DNA from: Paenibacillus xylanivorans
Lineage (GTDB): Bacteria > Bacillota > Bacilli > Paenibacillales > Paenibacillaceae
Assembly (NCBI RefSeq): GCF_001280595.1
Contig: NZ_LITU01000050.1
Location: 35,877-99,876, forward strand
Length of the DNA: 64,000 nucleotides
Reading direction: 5' to 3'
The translations under genes were made by a program, and so were the position numbers. Position 1 is the stretch's first letter, and the number at the start of each line of letters is the position of its first letter. Below are positions 52,696 to 61,455 of this stretch, piece after piece. The notes under the pieces are model-generated. The model was not told the DNA's origin and did not search any database. It saw nothing but the letters and a program-made list of their open reading frames with translations.

Positions 52696-52747
52696 AGTAA
52701 TTAATCCAGGGGAAAGATTTTAACTTTAGAATAAGCGAGGGATCTTG

Positions 52748-53251
52748 ATGGAGCAACTTAATACTAAACTCATAACTAGACTTGCATTACCGGAGGAAGC
52801 TTCAATTGTGTTGAACCTATGGCAAGAGTCTGCCCGGTGGCTGAACTCCAAAGAGATATATCAATGGCGTCCTGAGTATTTCAATTTGGAACAAGTCATC
52901 GAATTCATGACTGAGGGATCTGACGTATATCTTGCTGAAATGAATCATGAAATCGTAGGGACGTATACCTTAACGTGGTCAGATCCCCTGATTTGGGAAG
53001 AACTCGACAACACTATTTCCGGATACATACACCGATTTGCAGTGAATAGAGATTTTAAAGGGCAAAATATAGGCCTGCTCCTTCTAAAATCAGCAGAAGA
53101 GAACATTAGGCAAAAAGGTAAGACCTTGATCAGGCTGGATTGCATGGCAGATAACCTGAGACTTAATCAATATTATAAGGATTATGGATTCCAATACATC
53201 CGCAGAATGAAACAGGGGAACTGGAGTGCCAGTCTGTATGAAAAACAATGA
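52748..53251 (+). CDS. GNAT N-acetyltransferase
   Basis: About 167 residues. The acetyl-CoA loop reads VNRDFKGQNIGLLLLKSAE (RxxGxG-like with Gln), then NLRLNQYYKDYGF near the end. ATG 52748 is preferred to TTG 52745 by its spacing from GAGGG. Substrate unknown. Confidence 0.78.
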   Translation: MEQLNTKLITRLALPEEASIVLNLWQESARWLNSKEIYQWRPEYFNLEQVIEFMTEGSDVYLAEMNHEIVGTYTLTWSDPLIWEELDNTISGYIHRFAVNRDFKGQNIGLLLLKSAEENIRQKGKTLIRLDCMADNLRLNQYYKDYGFQYIRRMKQGNWSASLYEKQ

Positions 53252-53305
53252 TGGTGACTCTATCGACTTCGTTAAGCTCGTAAGTGTATAAAAGGGGGAT
53301 TATTC

Positions 53306-54283
53306 ATGCTTTTATCCTACCATCCAATGAAATTAACTGATGCGGAAAAAATTGTTACCTGGAAGTATGAAAATGAATACGCGATGTACAGTTTCTCTGA
53401 ATCCAATGAAGATGTTCAAGAATTGATGAATGGGGAGTACTTTTCAGTCCTGGATGAACTGGAGAGGGTAGTGGGATTTATCTGTTGTGGGGAATCAGCA
53501 CGTGTACCGGGAGGAACCTCAATCGGACTGTATCAAGAAGAAGGATATCTGGATATAGGCCTTGGATTAGATCCAGATCTAACAGGGCAAAAGATAGGAT
53601 CGGTATTCCTTAAACAAACTTTAGTATTCTTGCAAAACCAATTTAAAAGTTCTCAGTTTCGGCTGGTAGTTGCCAGATTCAACGAGCGAGCAATTAAAGT
53701 ATATGAGCGGGCAGACTTTAAAAGAAATAAGGAGTTTTATAGCAAAGTGAATGACGAAGACATGTTATTTATCAGTATGAAAATGGAAATGCCCTGCTAC
53801 TCTTTTGAAGAAATAACGGAGCAGGATTTGACTGAAGTCAGAGAAATATATAACTACTATGTCTCCAACACGACCATCTCATTTCATACTGAAGAATTGA
53901 CTCTGGAAGAAATCAAGGCATCTGTCATAAACAAAAATCCGCGTTTTAAATCATTTGTCATTAAAGAAGAGAACGAAATTAAAGGGTATGTGCTAATTAC
54001 CCAATACAAGAGCAAACAAGCCTATGACTTCTCGGGAGAAGTAACCATTTATTTGAAACCGGATATTGTAGGGAAAGGTATTGGTGGAACGGCACTGCAA
54101 TTTATAGAGAATGTTGCGCGCGAGCAAGGGTTTTACACCTTGATTGCTACGGTATGCATGGAAAACACACGCAGCAAGTCCCTGTTCGAAAAGCATGGGT
54201 ATGAGCAATGTGCGATGTTTAAAGGCGTGGGATATAAGTTTGATCGCAGATTGGATATTGGTAGTTTCCAAAAGGTGTTGTAA
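53306..54283 (+). CDS. Two-domain GNAT acetyltransferase fusion
   Basis: 325 residues with two GNAT folds. Domain 1 (1-160) has LDPDLTGQKIGSVFLKQTL and VARFNERAIKVYERADF. Domain 2 (165-325) has LKPDIVGKGIGGTALQFIE and ENTRSKSLFEKHGYEQ, of the phosphinothricin/Pat-type branch. Each alone is a normal GNAT length. Such fusions may act as internal dimers. GGGGG precedes ATG 53306; the kinase gene follows by three bases. Confidence 0.8.
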   Translation: MLLSYHPMKLTDAEKIVTWKYENEYAMYSFSESNEDVQELMNGEYFSVLDELERVVGFICCGESARVPGGTSIGLYQEEGYLDIGLGLDPDLTGQKIGSVFLKQTLVFLQNQFKSSQFRLVVARFNERAIKVYERADFKRNKEFYSKVNDEDMLFISMKMEMPCYSFEEITEQDLTEVREIYNYYVSNTTISFHTEELTLEEIKASVINKNPRFKSFVIKEENEIKGYVLITQYKSKQAYDFSGEVTIYLKPDIVGKGIGGTALQFIENVAREQGFYTLIATVCMENTRSKSLFEKHGYEQCAMFKGVGYKFDRRLDIGSFQKVL

Positions 54284-54286
54284 CGT

Positions 54287-55294
54287 ATGAATAATGTTCA
54301 ATATAATCTAAAATTCGAAAAACTCGTCGCTGAATTAGAACTTGGTGAGTTGATCAGTAAGCCCAAGGCAATCTCGGGTGGGCTTTTACATCGCATGTAT
54401 GCCATTGAAACTACACATGCCAAATATGCTGTGAAAGCACTGAATCCTCAAATTATGAGTAGACCTACAGCTATGCAGAATTATATCCAATCAGAGAAAA
54501 TAGCAAACTTGGCAGCAAATTTTATCCATGCTCAACCTGCCAAAGTGATAAACGGTTCTTCAATGCAGATCTTAGATAATCAATGTTATCTTATATTTGA
54601 CTGGATCGATGGTAAAAGTCTGGAGCTTCATGAAGTAACCGAAACCCATTGTGAGCATATGGGTATGATTCTTGCGGATATTCATAAGACCGATTTTTCA
54701 CAGCTTCATATTCCTAAATTTCAGTTGGATTTTTCCAAAGAAACCGATTGGAATTATTATTTAGTTAAAGGGCAGAAAGAAAATTCGGATTGGACAATCT
54801 TATTAGCTGATAACATTCAAAAGCTCTATGAGTGGAGTGCTCAGGCAAAAAATGCATCAGTAATACTGGCTTCAAATACAGTTATTAGCCATAGAGATCT
54901 TGAACCTAAGAACGTGATGTGGCAGCAGGACAACCCTATCATTATTGATTGGGAATCAGCGGGTTATATTAATCCGATGCATGATCTGGTGGAAACAGCG
55001 ATGTATTGGTCTGTAGATCATACTGGAAACGTGGACAAAGGAAGGTTCTTGGCTTTTATAGATGGATATCGGTCTCGAGTGGGGAATTTAAACGCCAATT
55101 GGAGAATGGTTCTCGAAAATGGTTTTGCCGGAAAGTTGGACTGGCTCGAATACAGTCTGAAACGCTCTTTGTGGATTGAATGCACAGACGATGAAGAACA
55201 ACAAATGGGAACATCACAAGTTACATGGACTATAGAGGCTTTAAAACAATACGAGGATATGATCTCAGATGTTGAGAACTGGTTGGGGAGCTAA
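54287..55294 (+). CDS. APH-family phosphotransferase
   Basis: 335 residues. Catalytic loop VISHRDLEPKNVMW (HxDxxxxN) and IIDWESAGYINPMHDLVETA (metal-binding Asp, then E), the brand of the aminoglycoside phosphotransferase/choline-kinase superfamily. Starts three bases after the GNAT fusion stop, without its own clear ribosome site, so translational coupling is likely. Substrate unknown; possibly an aminoglycoside-like or amino-alcohol metabolite. Confidence 0.78.
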   Translation: MNNVQYNLKFEKLVAELELGELISKPKAISGGLLHRMYAIETTHAKYAVKALNPQIMSRPTAMQNYIQSEKIANLAANFIHAQPAKVINGSSMQILDNQCYLIFDWIDGKSLELHEVTETHCEHMGMILADIHKTDFSQLHIPKFQLDFSKETDWNYYLVKGQKENSDWTILLADNIQKLYEWSAQAKNASVILASNTVISHRDLEPKNVMWQQDNPIIIDWESAGYINPMHDLVETAMYWSVDHTGNVDKGRFLAFIDGYRSRVGNLNANWRMVLENGFAGKLDWLEYSLKRSLWIECTDDEEQQMGTSQVTWTIEALKQYEDMISDVENWLGS

Positions 55295-55338
55295 ATCCGA
55301 GATAATTGTTATCCGGTAAACAGAAAGGGGTGACTAAC

Positions 55339-55632
55339 ATGGCAAATACTAAAGGAACATTAAGAACATGCGAACAAGGGCATTCCTATTACAAAAGCAG
55401 CGATTGTCCAACCTGTCCGGTCTGCGAGAAGGAACGAAAACCGAAAGAGGGATTTCTTGCATTGCTTTCTGCACCCGCCAGACGTGCGCTAGAGAATCAG
55501 GGAATTACGACGTTGCGACTACTCTCGAAATATACCGAAAAAGAGATTTCGAAGTTGCATGGAATTGGGCCTTCAGCGATGCCCAAACTTCGACAAGCGC
55601 TCGAAGAAGAGGGATTATCTTTTAATAAGTAA
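55339..55632 (+). CDS. Zinc-ribbon plus RNAP alpha C-terminal-like (HhH) protein
   Basis: 97 residues. N-terminal CEQGHSYYKSSDCPTCPVCE (Cys-rich zinc ribbon, residues 9-28). The C-terminal half (LSAPARRALENQGITTLRLLSKYTEKEISKL) plus GIGPSAMPKL is a helix-hairpin-helix related to the RNA polymerase alpha CTD. AGGGGTGAC precedes ATG 55339. It may bind DNA or act as a transcription accessory. Confidence 0.7.
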   Translation: MANTKGTLRTCEQGHSYYKSSDCPTCPVCEKERKPKEGFLALLSAPARRALENQGITTLRLLSKYTEKEISKLHGIGPSAMPKLRQALEEEGLSFNK

Positions 55633-55655
55633 CCCTCTTCAACTTCTAATATCCA

Positions 55656-56597
55656 CTAATCCAAACTGGAAGCTAACTCCTCAACCGTCACCTGGTACAA
55701 CAGATTCCCCTCGCAGAGGAGTAAACGATTTTGGCGAAGATCCTGTCTTGCTTGCTTGAATGGCTTATTCTGTTCATTTAGCAATGTAACCTTCTGTCCT
55801 TTGGTCAATTTTCCGGGTTGCTCCATTTTCTTGAGAACAAATGTCCCATGTTTACCATACCCGGCATCGAATAGAAAATGGTACCCGTCTGTACACAATC
55901 CGGAGGAGCCGGATATGTTGGGATTCATAAATGTAACTTTGGGCTGCCTGGTACCGCCGGAGACACAGCCAAGCTCGAAATCGGTATAAAAGTAAAACCA
56001 AACTTGGTTTTCATTCACCACATTGAGTGCGTAACAATCGGCAATATCGGCATCCTGATCTTCATATCGTTTGTTGCCGTGTTCATCCCAGGCTAACAGT
56101 CCTTGCGAGCCAATTGGTTCGCTCCATCCGTAATTACCAAATACACCCTCATCAAAGTAACTGGTCCAGATCGTTCCTTTTTCCGTCACCTGAACGCTCT
56201 GAATGCCATCCCCCAGCAAAAACTCCCGAATCGTATTTCCATTTACATCACACACTTTGGCATTCAGATCATACTGGTCATTCCCATAATGGGCACAGCG
56301 TGCTCCGACAAGCAGCAGTTGATGATGAAGTGGCTGTACGTAATGATAATTAAATGTTTGCCCCAAGATAACAACTTCCTTTATATGTTGGTCCGTCACA
56401 ATCAGAACTTTGTAGTTATGGGTTTGTTTTAATTTGACTTGTACGAACATGCCGCCATGATCCTTCTCGGGAATTTGGTTCATGAGCAGTATATAGACCT
56501 GACCATCTCCACCCCACTGAGTGGAAACAACCTCAAAGCCTTCCGTATATACCGAAATATCTGCAAAGGGCAGAAGCTTTACTTTTGGATTACACAT
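55656..56597 (-). CDS. Hypothetical protein, possible beta-propeller (313 aa)
   Basis: 313 residues with repeated beta-strand segments ending in WD/YD-like turns (ISVYTEGFEVVSTQW, KGTIWTSYFDEGVFG, NENQVWFYFYTDFEL). No signal peptide. It resembles a beta-propeller of uncharacterised family in Bacillota. A GAGGAATGATC site lies before ATG 56597. The 56598-56950 stretch holds no supported gene. Confidence 0.55.
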   Translation of the reverse strand: MCNPKVKLLPFADISVYTEGFEVVSTQWGGDGQVYILLMNQIPEKDHGGMFVQVKLKQTHNYKVLIVTDQHIKEVVILGQTFNYHYVQPLHHQLLLVGARCAHYGNDQYDLNAKVCDVNGNTIREFLLGDGIQSVQVTEKGTIWTSYFDEGVFGNYGWSEPIGSQGLLAWDEHGNKRYEDQDADIADCYALNVVNENQVWFYFYTDFELGCVSGGTRQPKVTFMNPNISGSSGLCTDGYHFLFDAGYGKHGTFVLKKMEQPGKLTKGQKVTLLNEQNKPFKQARQDLRQNRLLLCEGNLLYQVTVEELASSLD

Positions 56598-56950
56598 CGT
56601 TGATCATTCCTCCTCGAACATTATACGCAGATGTGCCATCTGCATGAGTTAAGTACAGTATGGTGGAAGAATACGTTGCCGAACATGGCGGAAGTATAGC
56701 GAAGGTTTTTAATTTCCGAATCATGACCTGAATTGGTGAATTTTGTATCGTTTCACTTCTCTGTGTTGTACAATAAGGAAGTTGTGTCAAACCTGATAAT
56801 AATGAAAGATAGCAGCAGGGGGCTTTCGGAGGAGTACTAGACATATACATACAGAGTATCAAAAGAGGTCGAAAGAAACACGTAGCAGGTTGAGAATTAT
56901 AGTAGAGTAATCATCTCAGAATGACAAAACAGAATAAGGAAGTGTTATTA

Positions 56951-57457
56951 GTGGAACCACATGTTGAGGAGTCGAAGGTAGACTATCGACCATTAGGTGT
57001 ATCGGGACTTGGGGGATGGTTGATCCTCATTCAAATCGGACTTTTTCTTACAATCATTCTGCTCGCAATACAACTATTTCAATATAGTCTGCCAGCAGTG
57101 ACAACAGAGTCATGGGAGTTGTTAACTTCAGATCAATCGGACTATTATCACCCGTTATGGGGCCCGGTCATCATTTTTGAAACAGTATATAATGCGCTAT
57201 TTTTAATGTTTAGCATATACACTGTCATTGCTTTTTATAGAAAAAAATCGATATTCCCTCGTCTTATGATTATGTTTTATAGTGTCAGTCTAGTTGTGGG
57301 TATTATTGACTATGTATTGCTACTTCAGATTCCGATGGCAAGAGAGCTTGAAGATGGAAGTTCGGTAAGAGATATTGTAAAGTCGGTACTTACCTGTGCC
57401 ATATGGATTCCTTACTTTATTAAATCAGAACGAGTTCATAATACGTTTGTCAGATAA
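56951..57457 (+). CDS. DUF2569 membrane protein
   Basis: About 168 residues, four membrane helices. VSGLGGWLILIQIGL at the start and WIPYFIKSERVHNTFV at the end are the DUF2569 signature. GTG 56951 is chosen because AAGGAAG lies 8 bases before it; ATG 56921 has no site. Function unknown. Confidence 0.8.
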   Translation: MEPHVEESKVDYRPLGVSGLGGWLILIQIGLFLTIILLAIQLFQYSLPAVTTESWELLTSDQSDYYHPLWGPVIIFETVYNALFLMFSIYTVIAFYRKKSIFPRLMIMFYSVSLVVGIIDYVLLLQIPMARELEDGSSVRDIVKSVLTCAIWIPYFIKSERVHNTFVR

Positions 57458-57463
57458 AAACAT

Positions 57464-57505
57464 AAGCCCTGACCTAAGATGCAAGATCTAAGGCCGGGGT
57501 TTGTT
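57464..57505 (+). terminator. Terminator
   Basis: AAGCCCTGACCTAAGAT / ATCTAAGGCCGGGGTTT imperfect stem after the DUF2569 gene. Confidence 0.5.
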
Positions 57506-57537
57506 ATAAGAAGAATTCAAATAGAGGAGGAGAAATC

Positions 57538-58152
57538 TTGAGGATTTTCTTAGTAAGGCATGGAATGGATGAGGAAGGCTACAGAGGTGGCTGGAGTCAG
57601 CGAGGACTCATTGAGCAAGGTATTATTCAATCGGAGAGACTCGGAGATTATCTGTATCATCATTCAGAGCAATATAAAATCAATACGGTGATTAGCAGTG
57701 ACCTTCCACGCGCAGTACAGACTACAAAAGAACTTGAAAAAAGGCTGGATATAAAAGCGCATTACCTGAAAGACTGGAGAGAAATGAACAACGGAGATTT
57801 GGCTGGCATGCCAAACAAGGAAGCTGAAGTCAAATATGCAGGAGTTTATTTTAATACTCTTGGAATGGATATCCCGTTTCCGGGAGGAGAAAGTCCTCGA
57901 AATTTCTATAACAGAATATGTACATCCTTTCGGGATTTAGGCCAGAGTATAGAAGAGCAACAGGTCGAATCCAATGTTCTGTTAGTCACGCACGGTGGAG
58001 TAATCAACATACTTTATTATCTCTTAGGACACCAAAATTGGACTAATAAATCGGAGTTTCATTCTATTGGGAATACCAGTATTCATACAGTTGAAAAAGG
58101 AGTAGATGGTTGGAAGTTTAGCGGTATGAATATGATAAGTCATCTAGGTTAG
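57538..58152 (+). CDS. Histidine phosphatase (phosphoglycerate-mutase-like)
   Basis: 204 residues. LVRHGMDEEG (phospho-His in RHG), SSDLPRAVQTTKEL, WREMNNGDLAG and VLLVTHGGVIN (second His). TTG start after GGAGGAG. A cytosolic phosphatase of the branch II histidine-phosphatase clan (cobalamin-, fructose-bisphosphate- or broad-type). Substrate unknown. Confidence 0.82.
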   Translation: MRIFLVRHGMDEEGYRGGWSQRGLIEQGIIQSERLGDYLYHHSEQYKINTVISSDLPRAVQTTKELEKRLDIKAHYLKDWREMNNGDLAGMPNKEAEVKYAGVYFNTLGMDIPFPGGESPRNFYNRICTSFRDLGQSIEEQQVESNVLLVTHGGVINILYYLLGHQNWTNKSEFHSIGNTSIHTVEKGVDGWKFSGMNMISHLG

Positions 58153-58169
58153 AAAAGGGAGTAAATACA

Positions 58170-58496
58170 TTGGAGATTTATTTTGAAGAAGATAACGAAC
58201 TTTTTAGCTGGGAAGCGGAGAGTAAGGGATACAGATACGACATTTATGTGAAAATCGATAAAGAACTGTTTCGAGTTGCGGCATATGATCTTGCTAGAAT
58301 TACGCAGGACTTTAATGATGAGGTAATTCATAATGGATTTTATAGAATGGATGCCAATCTAATTCTATTAAAAGAAGTCACCAAAGACGAGATTATATCC
58401 ACCGTAACTAGACTATATCAGGAAGATTTTTTTGGGGAGTTAAAGCCGTTGGATGAAGGAAACGTAACGAGTTTAAATCTAATAAAAATAAATTAA
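58170..58496 (+). CDS. Small hypothetical protein (108 aa)
   Basis: TTG start after AAAAGGGAG. A soluble, acidic, beta-start/helix-end protein of 108 residues. No family recognised. It is probably co-transcribed with the phosphatase (18 bases apart). Confidence 0.5.
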   Translation: MEIYFEEDNELFSWEAESKGYRYDIYVKIDKELFRVAAYDLARITQDFNDEVIHNGFYRMDANLILLKEVTKDEIISTVTRLYQEDFFGELKPLDEGNVTSLNLIKIN

Positions 58497-58547
58497 GTTC
58501 AATTGCGCTACAATGGAATGAAATGGAAGTCTAAGGAGGTTGCCGAT

Positions 58548-59204
58548 ATGAGTGATAAACCGAGTGATTTGTTGCGTGGGTTGAAGTCTTTGTCTGATCC
58601 TTTCCCGCCTTGGGATATCGAGCAGTTACCGGATCGACCGGGAGAGCTTTTTCTGGAATGGCTGAGGCTGGCCATCGATTATGAGGTGAAAGAACCCCAT
58701 GCGATGACGATCTCGACGGTGGATTCGAATGGTTTTCCAGATGCACGAGTATTAATTTTGAAAGGCGTAGTTGACGAAGCTTTTTATTTTGCATCTGGCT
58801 CGGAGAGTCGAAAAGGTCAGCAGCTGGAGAACAATCCGCAGGTGGCACTGACCTTTTACTGGCCTGCGCTAGGCAGACAGATCCGCATAAGGGGGACCGC
58901 CGAGGATATGGGTTCGGAAGCGGGGGCGGCAGATTTTCGGAAAAGATCGGCAGGGGCACGCGCAGTTGCGATGACGGAACGACAGAGTCAGGAGCTGGAG
59001 AGCGAGGAAGAATTGGAACAGGCCATTACCGTTCAGAAGGAACGGATCAGCCGTGATCCCGATGCTGTTACACCGAATTGGAGACTGTATACCGTGAACG
59101 CACAGGAAGTTGAATTCTGGCAGGGAGACCCGGAGCGGAAGCATCTGAGAATCCAATATGTTTTGCAACATGGGCAATGGAAGCACGAGAGGTTATGGCC
59201 GTAA
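58548..59204 (+). CDS. Pyridoxamine 5'-phosphate oxidase-family protein (PdxH-like)
   Basis: 218 residues. FLEWLRLAIDYEVKEPHAMTISTVDSNGFPDARVLILKG near the start, FYFASGSESRKGQQLENNP (FMN-binding), and C-terminal WQGDPERKHLRIQYV with the RL..R part typical of PdxH. It would oxidise pyridoxine/pyridoxamine phosphate to PLP with FMN. The start ATG 58548 follows AAGGAGG. A B6 salvage gene; related phenazine-biosynthesis (PhzG) enzymes share the fold. Confidence 0.8.
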   Translation: MSDKPSDLLRGLKSLSDPFPPWDIEQLPDRPGELFLEWLRLAIDYEVKEPHAMTISTVDSNGFPDARVLILKGVVDEAFYFASGSESRKGQQLENNPQVALTFYWPALGRQIRIRGTAEDMGSEAGAADFRKRSAGARAVAMTERQSQELESEEELEQAITVQKERISRDPDAVTPNWRLYTVNAQEVEFWQGDPERKHLRIQYVLQHGQWKHERLWP

Positions 59205-59225
59205 TTTTATAAAGGGGGAATAAGT

Positions 59226-59534
59226 GTGAGTCGTAGAACTACAGGTACGCTGTTGCTGGTCATAGCGGCATTTCTATATGGTGTTCGATATTTGAGTGCT
59301 GCTATTTTTGGTTCTGGTATAACTTCATGGAATTGGGACTTGTTCCAGGAGATGCTGAATTATGTTGGGACTGCTCCGCGAAATTGGAGTATAGTTGCTT
59401 TAATACTGGGTTTGTTCTATTTAATATGGGCGGAATATGAAACAATCAGCTCCAAAACAAAAGAAAGTCTCAAGCGTTTTGTGAGTTATGAAACTGTAGA
59501 TCAAGAAGCGGAAAGCCGGAACAACACAGAATAA
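59226..59534 (+). CDS. Small membrane protein (102 aa)
   Basis: GTG start after AAAGGGGGAA. Two membrane helices (TTGTLLLVIAAFLYGV and IVALILGLFYLIWA) and a Glu/Ser-rich tail. Unknown function. Confidence 0.55.
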   Translation: MSRRTTGTLLLVIAAFLYGVRYLSAAIFGSGITSWNWDLFQEMLNYVGTAPRNWSIVALILGLFYLIWAEYETISSKTKESLKRFVSYETVDQEAESRNNTE

Positions 59535-59603
59535 CCGGATAGTGTGATTCCTTGTCAGCAACGGTCGCAAAACTAATTTGAATAACCCGGAGGAGACATA
59601 CAT

Positions 59604-60173
59604 ATGAAGTCTATTGAAAGTTATTTTGACCCATTTCCGGTATTGGAAACAGAACGAACTCTCCTTAGGCCGATTACCTATGCTGATCTGGAGGATATGC
59701 ACTGTTATTGCGCGGTTCCTGTGGTATCGGAGTACACAACTTGGGATGCGCATCAGAGCCGGGAGGGTACGAAAGCCTTTATTGATTTTGTCATGAGTCG
59801 ATATGAGGTGGATAAGCTGGGGCCATGGGGAATAGAGGATAAACACACGAAGAAGTTGATTGGCAGCTGCAATTATTTAGGATGCGACAGCAACAGTATG
59901 AAGGTGGAATTGGGTTATGTGTTATCCAACGAGCATTGGGGTCGAGGAATCATGACGGAAGCGGTTAGCCGAATCATTCAATTTGGATTTGAAGACATCG
60001 GGTTGGAACGAATTCAGGCTAAATGTCTGGTGGGTAACATCGGTTCCGCAAAGGTCATGGAAAAGACAGGCATGAAATTTGAAGGGGTTTTACGGAAGTA
60101 TATGAAAATTAAAAACGAATTGCAGGATTTGAAAATGTATGCCATTATTCGATCCGATTATGATTTCAAATGA
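59604..60173 (+). CDS. RimJ/RimL-type GNAT acetyltransferase
   Basis: 189 residues. ETERTLLRPITYADLEDMH at the start, LSNEHWGRGIMTEAVSRIIQF (acetyl-CoA loop) and NIGSAKVMEKTGMKFEGVLR. The RimJ-type branch acetylates N-terminal alpha-amines or small molecules. GGAGG precedes ATG 59604. Confidence 0.82.
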   Translation: MKSIESYFDPFPVLETERTLLRPITYADLEDMHCYCAVPVVSEYTTWDAHQSREGTKAFIDFVMSRYEVDKLGPWGIEDKHTKKLIGSCNYLGCDSNSMKVELGYVLSNEHWGRGIMTEAVSRIIQFGFEDIGLERIQAKCLVGNIGSAKVMEKTGMKFEGVLRKYMKIKNELQDLKMYAIIRSDYDFK

Positions 60174-60278
60174 TGATATGATTCCCAACGTACATAATGT
60201 CATATCGTGCATCGACCGTGATCCGCTATAATCTCCAAGTTAATAACACATGGATAAGGAATCGGGAGGTACATCGAA

Positions 60279-61235
60279 TTGACAGCAAAAAACAGATATA
60301 AATCACTGGAACTTGAAACACCCGGCGTATATGAACTGGAAGGACTGGAGGTTGGCGTGACCTCCAATTGCAATTATAAATGCGACTATTGCTGTGCCTA
60401 CAATCGGGACGATGGGCAGTGCATAAGCGGTCAAGAGGTTATTCGAATTATTCGTGAGCTTCCGCGGCTCAAGCGAGTGCGTTTGTCCGGGGGAGAAGTT
60501 ACTCTGAAATATCAGGATTGCCTGGAGATTGTGAAGTATTGTGGGCTACATGGCATCGACACGCAGTTAAATACCAATGCGAGCCTGCTGACCGAAGAAC
60601 GAATTCATGCCTTGCGTGATGCGGGCTTATCCAATATTCATATTTCGTTCAACTATACGGACCCGGATGCATATGCTGCCTATTATCGTGTACATCCCCG
60701 CATGTATGAGCGATTGGAACACAACATTCGTCTATGTACCGAGGCGGGGCTGGAGACCGTATTGGAGACGTTGCTATTTGAAGGCACCCAAGCGAACATG
60801 CAGGCTATTAGCGATAAAGTATATGAACTGGGTGTGCGCATCCATGAGATTCAGAATAGTATCGTGATGCCACACAGTCACTGGAGCAAGATCGTCTCCA
60901 AGGAGTCACTCATCCACTCCGTAAACGAGCTTATCAAGCACAAGAAGGAAGATACGACGTTATATTTTACCTGTATGGATCGTTTTGCTGAACAACTGGG
61001 TTTGCGTGAACAGCCTGGTGTCTACTTCTCCAATTGTGTGGATGGGACCAAACAGCTTCATTTGCACGGCAATGGGGATATTCTCATTTGTGAGTTATGT
61101 CTTCCGGTCGTTGTTGGGAACATCTATCAGGGAACGTCCTTAAAGGATATCTATACCAAACAGCCGCAAGCGTTAACGGATTATCTGGAAAAGCAGCCCT
61201 GCCCTGCATACGATGCTCTTTTTGCTGGTGAATAG
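60279..61235 (+). CDS. Radical SAM protein with SPASM-like C-terminus
   Basis: 318 residues. CNYKCDYCCAY (CxxxCxxC, residues 28-38) binds the 4Fe-4S cluster; RLSGGEVTL (GGE) and HISFNYTDPDAY follow. The C-terminal half has NCVDGTKQLHLHGNGDILIC and ELC, cysteines able to hold an auxiliary cluster. MoaA/PqqE-like fold. TTG start after GGGAGG. No peptide or molybdopterin partner gene is adjacent, so the substrate is unclear. Confidence 0.8.
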   Translation: MTAKNRYKSLELETPGVYELEGLEVGVTSNCNYKCDYCCAYNRDDGQCISGQEVIRIIRELPRLKRVRLSGGEVTLKYQDCLEIVKYCGLHGIDTQLNTNASLLTEERIHALRDAGLSNIHISFNYTDPDAYAAYYRVHPRMYERLEHNIRLCTEAGLETVLETLLFEGTQANMQAISDKVYELGVRIHEIQNSIVMPHSHWSKIVSKESLIHSVNELIKHKKEDTTLYFTCMDRFAEQLGLREQPGVYFSNCVDGTKQLHLHGNGDILICELCLPVVVGNIYQGTSLKDIYTKQPQALTDYLEKQPCPAYDALFAGE

Positions 61236-61326
61236 TCACGTTTATAAAAGGCAATTCAACTCTGAACTGTGGCTATTAGGTTTATACATATTTAGGATAA
61301 AATCTATTTCATTTATCATTCAATTA

Positions 61327-61374
61327 GAAGGTTGCCTGATCTCCTCGACAGAGACAAGGTAATCTTCTTTTTTT
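61327..61374 (+). terminator. Terminator, same family as the one at 50351
   Basis: GAAGGTTGCCT / AGGTAATCTTC stem with inner TCTC/GAGA and a T-run. It follows the radical SAM gene and precedes the glycosidase gene by 82 bases. Confidence 0.6.
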
Positions 61375-61455
61375 GCGTTCCCAGTCATTCAGATTCATTT
61401 AAGCTAGCCCGCCTATGATGAGCCTTAAGAACTTAGATGAAGAGGTGAACTTCAC

